NCBI RefSeq assembly: GCF_011440375.1
Contig: NZ_JAAOIR010000002.1
Span: 372,001-436,000, forward strand
Direction: 5' to 3'
Source of the DNA: Halorubellus sp. JP-L1
GTDB taxonomy: Archaea; Halobacteriota; Halobacteria; Halobacteriales; Natrialbaceae
DNA length: 64,000 nt
Shown: positions 1-8,840 of the stretch, in pieces
Layout of the letters: the number at the start of each line of letters is the position of its first letter
How positions within the stretch are numbered: position 1 is the first letter of the stretch
The notes under the pieces: model-generated
Databases searched by the model: none
Seen by the model: the letters and a program-made list of their open reading frames with translations, nothing else
What the model was told of the DNA's origin: nothing
Program-made: the position numbers and the translations under genes

Positions 1-2
1 TC

Positions 3-137
3 GCGAGCGCCGCCGAGCACCGCGCCGAGGGCAAGGACGGCCTCGCCGACGAGTACCACGAGGACGCACAGCGACCCCACGAGTCCGCGCGCCAGGTCGG
101 CGAACTCGTCGACCCCGACGAACTCCCCGTGGCGTAA
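3..137 (+). CDS. C-terminal fragment of an unidentified protein
   Basis: An open frame enters from the left edge and runs 44 codons to a TAA at 135-137. The peptide is charged and acidic overall and ends in GELVDPDELPVA, which fits a haloarchaeal cytosolic protein. I do not recognise the family from this tail. No start is visible, so the gene begins outside the window. Confidence 0.5.
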   Translation, partial: ASAAEHRAEGKDGLADEYHEDAQRPHESARQVGELVDPDELPVA

Positions 138-229
138 TAATTGACCGACGGACTCCCCAGACGACATCCCCTCGTCGTCGACCACGCCGCACGGAGTACT
201 TTTCAATCGCCGGCGAGAACGCTGCAAGC

Positions 230-673
230 ATGGATGCGCAGGCGACGGTTCGCGCGTACTACGCGACCCTCGACGACGAGCGGTACGACGACCTTCGGAA
301 CGTGCTCGCGCCGGGGTTCACCCAGCGCCGGCCCGACCGCACGTTCGACGACCGCGAGGCGTTCCTCTCGTTCGTCACCGAGGACCGCCCGCACCAGGAC
401 ACCGACCACGTCCTCGACGGCGTATTCGTCCGCGACGACCCCGAGACATCTGCCGACGTCCGTACGCCAGCGGCTGGCCGCAGCGTCGGGGACGCCGGCG
501 CCGACGACACCGGCGCCGCCGACGCTTGGACGCCGACCGCCGGCGACGAAGCCGAGACCGTCCTCGCCCGCGGCAGCGTCGAGACGGCCGACGGCGACGT
601 CGTCGTCCGCTTCGTCGACGTCTTCGACGTCCTCGCCGACCGCATCGTCGCCCTCGACACGTACACGCGCTGA
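230..673 (+). CDS. NTF2-like (SnoaL-type) small protein
   Basis: A 147-residue soluble protein. The N-terminus (VRAYYATLDDERYDDLRNVLAPGF, followed by a disordered insert and then GSVETADGDVVVRFVDVFDV and IVALDTYTR) has the helix-then-curved-sheet pattern of SnoaL/NTF2-like proteins. In that family the cone-shaped fold holds many unrelated activities, so no reaction can be assigned. A TATA-like stretch (tacttttcaa) near 197-206 lies about 28 bases before the ATG, which supports this start and a leaderless transcript. The Ala/Asp-rich segment at about residues 75-105 looks like a flexible insertion. Confidence 0.6.
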   Translation: MDAQATVRAYYATLDDERYDDLRNVLAPGFTQRRPDRTFDDREAFLSFVTEDRPHQDTDHVLDGVFVRDDPETSADVRTPAAGRSVGDAGADDTGAADAWTPTAGDEAETVLARGSVETADGDVVVRFVDVFDVLADRIVALDTYTR

Positions 674-850
674 CCGCGGAGAACCGACGAACGCGCGGTT
701 GTGCCAGCGACACATCCCACCCTGGCAACGGCGCTCGACGCCCCATCGACCACGAGCCCCGTGACGAACGCCGCCAGCACCGACAGGAGCCACCGATCGC
801 ACCGGACATCCAGCAGGTGCCCGCAATCCACGACGGATCGAAAGTTAACG

Positions 851-858
851 CATATACC
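851..858 (+). promoter_or_regulatory. TATA-like box of the TFS-like gene
   Basis: The sequence catatacc lies about 30 bases before the ATG at 884. This spacing points to a leaderless transcript and fixes the start of the TFS-like gene at 884, because longer upstream readings in the same frame would begin before the promoter. Confidence 0.5.
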
Positions 859-883
859 CGGTAACCGCGTATTCCTGCTGCAC

Positions 884-1201
884 ATGCAGTTCTGTGACGA
901 GTGTGGTTCGTTGATGCACACGGAGGGCGACACGTGGGTGTGTCGATCCTGTGAGAACGAGGCGGCGCGGGACTCGCAAGCGGAAGTGGCGATGGCGACC
1001 CGGGATGGACAGCGGGACGACGGAGCACCAGCCGTGGCCGACGCGACCCAGGGCTCCACCGAGACGATGCAGGAGTCCTGTCCGGCGGACGACTGCGACA
1101 GCGACCGGGCCTACTACGAGATGATGCCGAAACCGGGCGGCTCCTACGAAGTCCGACTGTTCACCTGCATCGAGTGCGGCCACAAGTGGCGCGGTTCCTG
1201 A
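884..1201 (+). CDS. Transcription factor S (TFIIS-like) paralogue lacking the acidic catalytic pair
   Basis: A 105-residue two-ribbon protein. The N-terminal zinc ribbon has CDECG and CRSC ligand pairs (about residues 4-25). A disordered acidic linker follows, and the C-terminal ribbon has CPADDC and CIEC. In archaeal TFS the C-terminal ribbon enters the RNA polymerase secondary channel and a loop Asp-Glu pair drives transcript cleavage. Here the loop reads MMPKPGGSYEVRLFTC, and counting back from the third Cys puts Gly-Ser where Asp-Glu is expected. The fold is kept but the cleavage residues are absent, so a non-cleaving or regulatory paralogue is more likely than the main TFS. It is convergent with serS. 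Confidence 0.85.
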   Translation: MQFCDECGSLMHTEGDTWVCRSCENEAARDSQAEVAMATRDGQRDDGAPAVADATQGSTETMQESCPADDCDSDRAYYEMMPKPGGSYEVRLFTCIECGHKWRGS

Positions 1202-1258
1202 CGGCGCATCTCGCTCGAGTGCTATCCTCAGCCTCCGCATTCCGCGGAGAGCGGAAGC

Positions 1259-1348
1259 GACCGTGTTCGGTCGCGCCTGCGGCGCGAGCCCTCCGCCGCA
1301 CCGCTCAACAGAGGATGACCGTGTGCGGTCGCGCCTGCGGCGCGACCC
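1259..1348. repeat. Paired direct repeat with GC hairpins between convergent tfs-like and serS genes
   Basis: A sequence of about 29 bases occurs at 1259-1288 and again at 1318-1347, 59 bases apart, with two or three differences. Each copy contains a stem-loop. The second is a perfect 9-base stem (1327-1335 with 1339-1347) around a tgc loop; the first is a 7-base version at 1271-1287. Lying between two convergent 3' ends, the pair may act as a two-way terminator or mRNA 3'-end element. There is no clear T run. Confidence 0.5.
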
Positions 1349-1350
1349 CC

Positions 1351-2733
1351 CTACTCTCTGTCGCCAGCGCCGAGTGCGCTCTCGCCGACCGGCGAGTGGC
1401 CCTCGATGACCTCGAGGCCGCCCATGTACTCCCGTAGCGGTTCCGGGACGTCGACGGTGCCGTCGTCGTTCTGGTAGTACTCCATGATCGCGACCATCAC
1501 GCGCGGCAGCGCCACGCCCGATCCGTTCAGGGTGTGGCAGTACTCCGCCGACTCGTGGCGCTCGGGCCGGTACTGGATGCCCGCGCGGCGCGCCTGGAAC
1601 TCCTCGAAGTTCGAGACGCTCGAGACCTCCAGCCAGCGACCGCCCTCCTCGGGGCCGTCGGCCATGTCGTCGCCGGGCGCCCACACTTCGACGTCGTACT
1701 TCTTCGCTTGCGTGAACCCCATGTCGCCCGTGCACATGTCGAGGACGCGGTAGGGGAGACCGAGGCGCTCGAGGATCGCCGTCGCCTCGTCGAGCAGGCC
1801 CTCGAGTCGGTCGTAGCTCTCCTCGGGCCGCACGAAGTTCACGAGCTCGACCTTGTTGAACTGGTGGACGCGGACGTACCCGCGCGTCTCCGTGCCGTGC
1901 TCGCCGGCCTCCCGGCGGAAGTTCGGCGAGTACGCCTGGTACTTCAGCGGCAGGTCGTCGTCGAGCAGGATCTCGTCGCGGTGCATGTTCGTCACCGGCA
2001 CCTCCGCGGTCGGGAGCAGCCACAGGTCGTCGTCGTCGTACGCGTCGTCCTGGCGCGCTTCGACGCGGTACGCGTCTTCGTCGAACTTCGGGAGCTGGCC
2101 CGTGCCGCGCATCGACGCCGAGTTCACGGGGATCGGCGGCAGGACGTCCGTGTAGCCCTGCTCGCGGTGGACGTCGAGCATGAACTGGACGAGCGCCAGC
2201 TCCAGGCGCGCCCCGTCGCCCTTCACGAACTGGAACCCGCCGCCCGACACCTTCGCGCCGCGCTCGAAGTCCAGGACGTCCAGGTCCTCGCCGAGGTCGT
2301 AGTGCGGGACGACGGTCTCGGGGAGGTCCCGCAGGTCGTCGAACCCCCAGCGGTAGTTCTCGACGTTGTCGCTCTCGTCCGCGCCGGTCGGCACGCTCTC
2401 GTGGGGGACGTTCGGGACCTCGAGCAGGCGTTCGTGGAGTTCCGTCTCCAGTTCGTCCGCGCGCGCCTCGACGTCCTCCAGTTCCTCCTTGAGTTCCTGC
2501 GAGCGCTCGATGGCCTCCTCGGCCTCCTCGTCCTTGCCTTCCTGTTTGAGTTCGCCGATGGAGCGACTGACCTCGTTGCGCTGGTGGCGGAGGTCGTCGC
2601 CCTTCGCTTTCAACTCGCGCCACTCCTCGTCGATCTCGAGTATCTCGTCCACGTCGACGTCCGTGACGCCCTTCCGGTCGACGGCGTCCCGGACCACGTC
2701 GGGGTTCTCGCGCACGTACTGGCGGCTGAGCAT
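1351..2733 (-). CDS. serS: Serine--tRNA ligase
   Basis: A 460-residue class II aminoacyl-tRNA synthetase that charges tRNA-Ser. Residues of about 30-100 form the charged coiled-coil arm that grips the tRNA long variable arm. The catalytic domain shows motif 2 (FRREAGEHGTETRGYVRVHQF) and motif 3 (GSGVALPRVMVAIMEYYQ). The length matches the standard bacterial/archaeal SerRS rather than the rare methanogen form. ATG at 2733 gives the usual MLSRQYVRENPDVVRDAV start. The gene is monocistronic and convergent with the TFS-like gene. Confidence 0.97.
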   Translation of the reverse strand: MLSRQYVRENPDVVRDAVDRKGVTDVDVDEILEIDEEWRELKAKGDDLRHQRNEVSRSIGELKQEGKDEEAEEAIERSQELKEELEDVEARADELETELHERLLEVPNVPHESVPTGADESDNVENYRWGFDDLRDLPETVVPHYDLGEDLDVLDFERGAKVSGGGFQFVKGDGARLELALVQFMLDVHREQGYTDVLPPIPVNSASMRGTGQLPKFDEDAYRVEARQDDAYDDDDLWLLPTAEVPVTNMHRDEILLDDDLPLKYQAYSPNFRREAGEHGTETRGYVRVHQFNKVELVNFVRPEESYDRLEGLLDEATAILERLGLPYRVLDMCTGDMGFTQAKKYDVEVWAPGDDMADGPEEGGRWLEVSSVSNFEEFQARRAGIQYRPERHESAEYCHTLNGSGVALPRVMVAIMEYYQNDDGTVDVPEPLREYMGGLEVIEGHSPVGESALGAGDRE

Positions 2734-2904
2734 TCTTGCCCGAGGGTTCGAAATCCCCGGGGAAAATCGTATCGGAAGTGTGTTCCACCGTGTCAGGGAC
2801 TGGCGCGGTCGGGTGCGGGCGATACGGGCGACTCTTGGGGGAGGTCGTCACGACGGCCAGGCGGCCGCGAGTCACTCGTTGGTATCGATGGGTTCGACTG
2901 CTAG

Positions 2905-3219
2905 CTATCCGACGTCGACGGGTCGGACGACGACGGTGCCGGTCGCGTCGACGGTCACGAACCGGTCGGCGTACGTGAACGAGACGGTTACGGTCGAGCG
3001 GTCCGTGTCCGTCCCGGTCGTGGTGACGATCGCGTCGAGTGCGTCGGGGTCGACGCGCTCGTAGAGGGATTCGATATCCAGCGGGTCGCGGTTCAGGTCC
3101 GCTGCCACCAGTTTGACGACGGCGTTCGACGGGTCGGTCTCCGACCAGTCGAACGTCTCCCGGATCGCGTCACGTGCGATATCGTCCGGGGGAGCGTGGC
3201 TGTCTCGCTCACTGTCCAT
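2905..3219 (-). CDS. HalOD1 output-domain protein
   Basis: A 104-residue soluble protein. The helical half contains NAVVKLVAADLNRDPLDIESLYERVDPDALDAIV, followed by a beta half (TVTVSFTYADRFVTVDATGTVVV). This is the pattern of the haloarchaeal HalOD1 domain, which occurs alone or as an output module of signalling proteins and whose biochemical function is unknown. The ATG at 3219 has a TATA-like caactttca about 29 bases upstream. It stands alone, facing away from the TrmB gene. Confidence 0.75.
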   Translation of the reverse strand: MDSERDSHAPPDDIARDAIRETFDWSETDPSNAVVKLVAADLNRDPLDIESLYERVDPDALDAIVTTTGTDTDRSTVTVSFTYADRFVTVDATGTVVVRPVDVG

Positions 3220-3669
3220 AGACTGCCTTTCTTCGAGGGGGTGAAAGTTGTTGTGACTCCGTTTGTGACAGTGTAGGGACCCGACGCGGTGCTCTGGAGC
3301 GTGCCACGAAGTGCGGCCGCGAAGTGCGACCGCGCTGGCGCGCTACGGTTCGTGGTTGGGACACGAGAGATGAAGCGCGCCGATACCTCCTCAGACCCCG
3401 AGCCGTATAGTCGTTGTGTGATTATCTGAGTTACTCGCCCGATGGGCCCGAGAGGTCGCGAGACGACGAGCGGCGGCATCAGGTTCGAGTGTAGCTGAGA
3501 ACGTGACAGAACTCGCAGTCGGGAGCGATCGGACGGTTAGCGCGCCGACCGCGGACGGCGTCGCACATGGCCGTCACTGCGACCGCCACACCCAGTAACA
3601 ACGTCTATCCGTCTCCGGGTGCGACTCTAGTTGAACTCCCGGGTTCGCCCGGGCAGCAGGTTGGGACAC
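3220..3669. other. Gene-free divergent intergenic region with a 5' hairpin before trmB
   Basis: These 450 bases separate the divergent HalOD1 and TrmB genes, and no convincing gene was found on either strand. A perfect hairpin (cccggg, ttcg loop, cccggg; 3638-3653) ends 16 bases before the TrmB start, where it could sit in the leader mRNA. A lower-GC patch near 3405-3435 (cgtatagtcg, gattatctga) could hold promoter elements. Confidence 0.4.
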
Positions 3670-4479
3670 ATGAGTACGAACGATGCACTCGAGGAGGCGG
3701 TCGACGTTCTCCAAGAGCTCGGATTGAAGGAATACGAGGCGAAGTGCTTTGCGGGCCTCGCACGTCTTCCGCGGGGTACAGCGAAGCAATTGAGTGAGAT
3801 CACGGAGGTGCCACGGACGCGCGTCTACGACGCCATCCGTGTCCTGGAGGCCCAGGGGCTGGTCGAGGTCCAGCACAAGAGTCCCCAAGAGTTCCGTGCG
3901 GTGTCGCTCGAGGAGGCCATGGAGACGCTCCGGGACCGCTACGAGTCCCGCGTCCAGCGGCTCGCGGACGCACTCGGGAACGTCGAGCAGATCGAGGCCG
4001 ACGACAAGGACGACCCCGTCCAGGAGGTGTGGTCGCTGAGCGGCTCGGGGGCGATCGCGTCGCGGACCGAACGGCTCCTGGTGGACGCGAGAGACGAGGT
4101 CGTGCTCGTCGTCGGCGACGAGTCGGTCCTGACGACCGAGCTCGTGGCGACGCTCACGGAACTCGACGACGACGTCGACGTGATCATCGGCGCCGTCTCT
4201 CACGAGGTCGAGCAGGCGGTCGCGGACCGGTTGCCTCGCGCGGAGACGTTCGTCTCCGGCCTGGAGTGGCTGCACGCGGTCGACGCGGAGGCCGCGGAGA
4301 CCGCAATCGGGCGGTTGCTGCTCGTCGACCGCGGCGCGATCCTCGTGAGCACGCTCGTGCCGGAGTCCGGCGAGGAGCACGCCGTCTTCGGGACGGGGTT
4401 CGGGAACGGCCTCGTCGTCATCTCGCGTCGCCTGATGGCGCAGGGCCTGCTCCCCGCCAGTGACCCCGCGGACCCCTGA
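3670..4479 (+). CDS. TrmB-family transcriptional regulator
   Basis: A 269-residue regulator. Residues 1-80 form the TrmB winged helix (ALEEAVDVLQELGLKEYEAKCFAGL, then AKQLSEITEVPRTRVYDAIRVLEAQGLVEV). A short coiled stretch and a C-terminal domain follow, with GSGAIASRTERLLVDARDEVVLVVG, the phospholipase-D-like sensor part found in short TrmB proteins. Members bind sugars or other small molecules and control nearby operons or global metabolism; this ligand is unknown. I chose the ATG at 3670 because the frame upstream of it is not conserved-looking. A hairpin lies just upstream. Confidence 0.85.
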   Translation: MSTNDALEEAVDVLQELGLKEYEAKCFAGLARLPRGTAKQLSEITEVPRTRVYDAIRVLEAQGLVEVQHKSPQEFRAVSLEEAMETLRDRYESRVQRLADALGNVEQIEADDKDDPVQEVWSLSGSGAIASRTERLLVDARDEVVLVVGDESVLTTELVATLTELDDDVDVIIGAVSHEVEQAVADRLPRAETFVSGLEWLHAVDAEAAETAIGRLLLVDRGAILVSTLVPESGEEHAVFGTGFGNGLVVISRRLMAQGLLPASDPADP

Positions 4480-4542
4480 AGAGGACGCCGTCGCTAGCGG
4501 TCGAGAATCAGAAACGGGACCCGGTCAGTCGCATGCGGTCTG

Positions 4543-4914
4543 CTACTGCTCGTGGCACCCGTCCAGTAACGCGAGGACGGGGGCGACCTCCTCGAAGTCG
4601 GGGCCGCGGCGTACCCGTCCCTCGGCGTCGTCCCAGCGAACGTACCCTCTGTCGACGAGGTACGGCAAGTGCTGATGGTGGGCGCGGACGAGCAACGGCT
4701 CCTCGTCGGCGACGGTCGGTGCGGTCGAAGAGGTCCTCCCCCCGTCGCCGACCAATTCGTTCGATGCGAGACCGTCGTCCGCGAGAGCGTCCTCGACGGC
4801 GACCCAGTCGTCCGGGTCGGCCTCCACGACCGCACGCAGGAGGTAACGGCGTTCCTGACTAGAGAGTGCTTCGAGCGCCCGTCCGAGGTCGTCCCGTTGT
4901 CTTCCTCCTTTCAT
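4543..4914 (-). CDS. DUF7344-type winged-helix protein
   Basis: A 123-residue acidic protein. The segment LGRALEALSSQERRYLLRAV and the later LLVRAHHQHLPYLVDRGYVRWDD match the haloarchaeal DUF7344 winged-helix layout, whose members are presumed DNA-binding regulators. A TTG at 4950 would add 12 residues, but a TATA-like element (gcttaaacgg, 4935-4944) lies about 26 bases before the ATG at 4914, so the ATG is preferred and the mRNA is probably leaderless. It is divergent from the exported arylsulfotransferase-like gene and may regulate it; that is inference from position only. Confidence 0.7.
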   Translation of the reverse strand: MKGGRQRDDLGRALEALSSQERRYLLRAVVEADPDDWVAVEDALADDGLASNELVGDGGRTSSTAPTVADEEPLLVRAHHQHLPYLVDRGYVRWDDAEGRVRRGPDFEEVAPVLALLDGCHEQ

Positions 4915-5060
4915 GGAGGTACCAAGGGGCCTGAACCGTTTAAGCACCAACAGATTTTACACGGTTTGTTTTTTTCATTATTCGAGTCACAATGTCGGTG
5001 CCCGGCGCATACCGGACAGTGGACAAGACTGATACCCTCTCACGGAAACCGAACGTGTGT

Positions 5061-6482
5061 ATGCGACATCGTCCCGTCCTCGTCGTCCTGTGCTGTCTCT
5101 GCGTGGCCGCCCCCGTCGTCGCCGCGACGGCGCCCCCCGGGAGCGCCGCCGCCACCAGCGCTGCCCCGGACGACCCAGCGAACCCCTGCGTCGGCACCAT
5201 GAGCAGTCCCGCCGAGGGCATCACGGTCGTCAGCGTCCAGGGGATGCGCTTCGGCGACGACGGCGGGAAGCGCACGGCGCGACTCGTCGCGCTCGGCCCC
5301 CGCGGCCAGATCGAGTGGGTGCACCAGCGCGACGGCGTGACGTGGTCGTACGACGTCGACCCGCTCGAGGACGGCACGCTGTTCGTCACCGCCACGCAGT
5401 CCCGTCCGGGAGACAAGCCCGGCCAGACGCTGTTCTACAAGCTCGACCCCGAGACGGGCGAGACCGTCTGGAGCGAGACCGCGCCGTTCGTCGACACGCA
5501 CGACGCCGACCTCCTCAGCGACGAGGAGATACTCGTCGCGAACATGCGCGCCACGCAGAACGTCTCCGGGAACCGCGACCGCCTCCTCGTCTACAACCGC
5601 ACGAGCGACGAGATCACGTGGCAGTGGCAGTTCCGCGACCACTACGACCGCGATGCGGACATCGGCGGGAACTACAGTCACGACTGGACGCACGTGAACG
5701 ACGTCGACGCCGTCAACGACACGCACTACCTCGCCAGCCCCCGGAACTTCGACATGGTCGTCATGGTGAACCGCACCAGCGGCGAGGTCGAGTGGGAGCT
5801 CGGCGAACCGAACAGCGACGACGTCATGCTGAAACAGCACAACCCCGTCTACTACGAGAGCGAGAACGGCACGCCGACGGTGCTCGTCGCCGACTCGGAG
5901 AACAATCGCGTCGTCGAGTACGCGCGCCGCGACGGCGACTGGGAGCGCACGTGGCGCGTCGGGAACCGGTCGTCGCTCTCGTGGCCGCGGGACGCCGACC
6001 GCCTCCCGAACGGGAACACGCTCGTCGGCGACTCCAGCAACAACCGCGTCCTCGAGGTGACGCCCGAGGGCGAGGTCGTCTGGGAGGTGTACACGCCGTG
6101 GCTCGTCTACGACGTCGAACGCGTCGAGTACGGCGACGAGGCCGGTGGCCCCACCATCGCCGACCAGAACGCGACCGGGAACGCGACCCTCCACGGCGAC
6201 GCGGACTTCGACGCGACCCGTCAGGAGGAGTGCGTCGCGCACATCGAGAACGCGACCGCGTTCGAGGACCTCGGCGACGACGGCGACGGCGGTATCGTGG
6301 GCGACCTCTTCGGCGGGAACGACGACGGGAGCGACGGCACGGACGGCGCGGGCGACGACAGCGAGGACGGGAGTGACTCCGGGGTCGGCTCGGACGCCCT
6401 CGGCCCCGTCCCCTTCGTCGGCGCCGTCCTCGCGATTCTCGCGGTCGCCGCCGGCATCGCCTACCGGCGCCGCGGCGCCTGA
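5061..6482 (+). CDS. Exported arylsulfotransferase-like beta-propeller protein, membrane anchored
   Basis: A 473-residue surface protein. Residues 1-30 are a signal peptide (MRHRPVLVVLCCLCVAAPVVA), and the ATG at 5061 is chosen over 4992 because it places this peptide at the N-terminus. The body has repeated propeller strands with the arylsulfotransferase/PQQ-like pattern (GQIEWVHQRDGV, GETVWSETAP, GEVEWELGEP, GEVVWEVYTP). It carries about ten N-glycosylation sequons (for example NVS, NRT, NYS, NDT, NAT). An Asp/Gly-rich linker leads to a C-terminal membrane helix (VPFVGAVLAILAVAAGIAY) and RRR, like archaeosortase-type anchors but without the PGF tripeptide. The substrate is unknown. Confidence 0.75.
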   Translation: MRHRPVLVVLCCLCVAAPVVAATAPPGSAAATSAAPDDPANPCVGTMSSPAEGITVVSVQGMRFGDDGGKRTARLVALGPRGQIEWVHQRDGVTWSYDVDPLEDGTLFVTATQSRPGDKPGQTLFYKLDPETGETVWSETAPFVDTHDADLLSDEEILVANMRATQNVSGNRDRLLVYNRTSDEITWQWQFRDHYDRDADIGGNYSHDWTHVNDVDAVNDTHYLASPRNFDMVVMVNRTSGEVEWELGEPNSDDVMLKQHNPVYYESENGTPTVLVADSENNRVVEYARRDGDWERTWRVGNRSSLSWPRDADRLPNGNTLVGDSSNNRVLEVTPEGEVVWEVYTPWLVYDVERVEYGDEAGGPTIADQNATGNATLHGDADFDATRQEECVAHIENATAFEDLGDDGDGGIVGDLFGGNDDGSDGTDGAGDDSEDGSDSGVGSDALGPVPFVGAVLAILAVAAGIAYRRRGA

Positions 6483-6507
6483 ACGCGGTCGGGGTCTCGA
6501 GCGCGAC

Positions 6508-7332
6508 TCAGAGTTCGAACGTTTCGCCGTCGACCGCGATCGGATCCGCGAACGCCTCGTCGGCCGGGTAGAAGTGCGCGGCGTGCACGACCCGCGTCTC
6601 GCCGGCGTCGAGGTCCTCGCCGAGCGCGAGCGCGCCCTCCTTCGTCATGTGCTTCGTGCCGAACGTCCGCGGGACGCCGTCGGCGTCCTCGTGCTTCCCG
6701 CCGAGCGGGTGGTGCTCGCAGAGCGACGCCGGGACGATGCCGTCCGCGAGCAGGAGGTCCGGGTCCGCGAGCACGTCCCGGGAGCGTTCGGGAACGCCGT
6801 AGCTCGTGTCGCCAGAGAGCGCGAGCTTCGCGCCCGTCGCCGGGTCCTCGACGACGAGCCCGTAACACAGCAACGGCGGGTGGTCGACGGGGACGAGCGT
6901 CACCTCGAACCCGCACGTCTCGACCGTCTCGAACGGCGCCGTCGCGTGAACCGTCACGGCGTCGAGGTAGTCGTACTTCCGCGACACCGTCTCCGCGACC
7001 GACTCCCCGAGCGCGGGGTCCGTCTCGTCGGCCGCGTACACGTCGAGGTCGTCGAGGAGCCGGTACGCGTTCCCGAGGCCGTCGAGGTGGTCGAAGTGCA
7101 CGTGCGAGATGACGGCGGTGTCCGGGAGTTCGACGTCGTTCTTCAGGAACTGATAGCGGAAGTCCGGGCTCGCGTCCACGAGCAACGACTCCCCCGTACG
7201 GGGATTGTGGACGTGCACGGAGAACCGCGTGCGCTCGATCCCGCGCTCGACGGCGTCGCGGCACGTCTCGCACCCACACCCCGGCGTCGGCGTCCCCGTC
7301 GTATCGCCCGTCCCGAGCAACGTGACCTGCAT
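6508..7332 (-). CDS. MBL-fold metal hydrolase (PhnP-like phosphodiesterase family)
   Basis: A 274-residue metallo-beta-lactamase-fold enzyme. It starts VTLLGTGDTTGTPTPGCGCETC, the N-terminus typical of PhnP/RNase Z-like phosphodiesterases, including the Cys pair that binds a structural zinc in PhnP. The metal site is visible as HVHFDHLDG, SGDTSYG and the late HAAHFYP. PhnP cleaves cyclic ribose phosphates, but the substrate here cannot be inferred. The ATG at 7332 is preferred to the in-frame GTG one codon earlier. It is convergent with the exported sulfotransferase-like gene. Confidence 0.85.
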   Translation of the reverse strand: MQVTLLGTGDTTGTPTPGCGCETCRDAVERGIERTRFSVHVHNPRTGESLLVDASPDFRYQFLKNDVELPDTAVISHVHFDHLDGLGNAYRLLDDLDVYAADETDPALGESVAETVSRKYDYLDAVTVHATAPFETVETCGFEVTLVPVDHPPLLCYGLVVEDPATGAKLALSGDTSYGVPERSRDVLADPDLLLADGIVPASLCEHHPLGGKHEDADGVPRTFGTKHMTKEGALALGEDLDAGETRVVHAAHFYPADEAFADPIAVDGETFEL

Positions 7333-7411
7333 CACGCAGTCCTACAGGACGCGGCCGGAAAGACGTAGCGCCACGAGCCGACGACGACGCACGCCGCCCC
7401 ACCAACCGCCC

Positions 7412-8818
7412 TCAGTCGTCGTCGGCGTGGTCGTGGCCGTCGGCGTGGTCGTGGCCGTCGCCGTGGTCGTGGTCGTGGCCGCCGTCGGTCGCGCCCGGCG
7501 TGCCGCCCGCGATGAGGGCGTCGCCGTCGCCGTCCATCATGTCGAGGTTCTTCAGGTTGTCGCGTTCCTCGAACTCCTCGACCGCGTCCACGAGGTCCTG
7601 CTGGGTGAGCGTCGTCCGCTCCTCCGTCAACGCCGACAGGACCGCCTCCCGCATCACGAGCCGGAGGTCGCTCCCCGTGAGGCCCTCCGTGATGTCCGCG
7701 ATCGCGTCCGGCTCGAACTCGTCGATGTCCATCGCGTGCGTGATGAGCCGGAGGATGTCCGACCGCATCCCGCGGTCGGGCTTCGGGAAGTTCACGATCT
7801 CGTCGAACCGCCGCCACGCCGCCGAATCCAGGTCGTCCGGGTGGTTCGTCGCCCCGATCAGGAGCACGTCGTCGTCGATCAGCGACATGTCGTCGATGCT
7901 CTTCAGGAGCGTGTTCACCGCGCGCTTGATCGCCGCGTGCTCGTCCCCGCCGCGGGTCTTCGCGACGAAGTCGAACTCGTCCATGAACAGGATACAGGGC
8001 GACAGGCGCTTCGCGACCTCGAACGTCTTCTCGACGTTCTTCGCCGTCTCCCCGAGGTACTGGCTCGTGATCATCGAGAGCTTCACCTCCACGAACGGGA
8101 GGTCAAGCGAGTGCGCGAGCCCCCTCGCCGTGCTCGTCTTCCCCGTCCCCGGCGGTCCGACGAACAGGAGCTTCCCGATCTCGCGCAGGCCGATTCGCGC
8201 GAGGTAGTCGCGGTGCTCAATCGCCTTCACGACCTTCTGGATCTCCTCTTCTTGCTCCTCGGTGAGCACGAGGTCGTCGAGCGTCATGTCGATCTCCTCG
8301 GGCGCGCGGATGTCCACGAGGTCGAGCATGTCCTCCTCGTCCTCGTCGTCCGAGTCGAAGTACTCGTCGAGCAGCGAGTCGATCCACACGCGGTCCGCCT
8401 GGATCGGGCGGTTCGCCTCGCGCGCGGACTCGTAGTCCACGCCCTCGAACGCGTCCACGTCGAACGCCCCGTCCTCGCCGTACGCGAACGCAAGCACGGG
8501 GTTCGTGTGCACGCGCTCGTCGTCGGCGCGCTCGGCGTACCAGTCCACGGCCATGTCCACGTCCGCGAGCGAGATCGAGCCCGAGAACTCGTCGCGCTCC
8601 GTGAACATCAGCCCGGAGATGGCGTCCCACGGATGATCCGTGCTCGCGGCGGCGCGCGCCGTCGCGTTCGTGACCGACACGGGGCGTTTGACTTCCCCGT
8701 CGCTATAGAAGACACGCCGGTACCGCGGCGGCAAGTCGTTCTCGTCCAGCGACCGTTCCTCGTTGTAGACGTGCGCCGTCAACAACAGTTCGACGACCGA
8801 GAGCGCCGCGTTGCTCAT
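7412..8818 (-). CDS. AAA+ ATPase with His/Asp-rich C-terminal tail
   Basis: A 468-residue single-AAA protein. Residues 1-180 are a family-specific N-domain. The Walker A motif is GPPGTGKT at 221-228 and Walker B is ILFMDEFD near 277-283, followed by a sensor-1-like GATNHPDDLD and a C-terminal lid. This layout resembles Cdc48/proteasome-type remodelling ATPases, but the N-domain is not one I can name. The last 20 or so residues are almost only His, Asp, Ala and Gly, encoded by a short degenerate repeat near 7412-7480. The tail could bind divalent metal; this is inference. The start is supported by a TATA-like box 28 bases upstream. Confidence 0.8.
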   Translation of the reverse strand: MSNAALSVVELLLTAHVYNEERSLDENDLPPRYRRVFYSDGEVKRPVSVTNATARAAASTDHPWDAISGLMFTERDEFSGSISLADVDMAVDWYAERADDERVHTNPVLAFAYGEDGAFDVDAFEGVDYESAREANRPIQADRVWIDSLLDEYFDSDDEDEEDMLDLVDIRAPEEIDMTLDDLVLTEEQEEEIQKVVKAIEHRDYLARIGLREIGKLLFVGPPGTGKTSTARGLAHSLDLPFVEVKLSMITSQYLGETAKNVEKTFEVAKRLSPCILFMDEFDFVAKTRGGDEHAAIKRAVNTLLKSIDDMSLIDDDVLLIGATNHPDDLDSAAWRRFDEIVNFPKPDRGMRSDILRLITHAMDIDEFEPDAIADITEGLTGSDLRLVMREAVLSALTEERTTLTQQDLVDAVEEFEERDNLKNLDMMDGDGDALIAGGTPGATDGGHDHDHGDGHDHADGHDHADDD

Positions 8819-8840
8819 TCCCCGCGAGGTAGGACTGGGA

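Noticed and set aside
3567-3797. 76-codon ORF before and across the TrmB start
   Set aside because: It overlaps the TrmB coding region in another frame and lacks acidic bias or recognisable domain.
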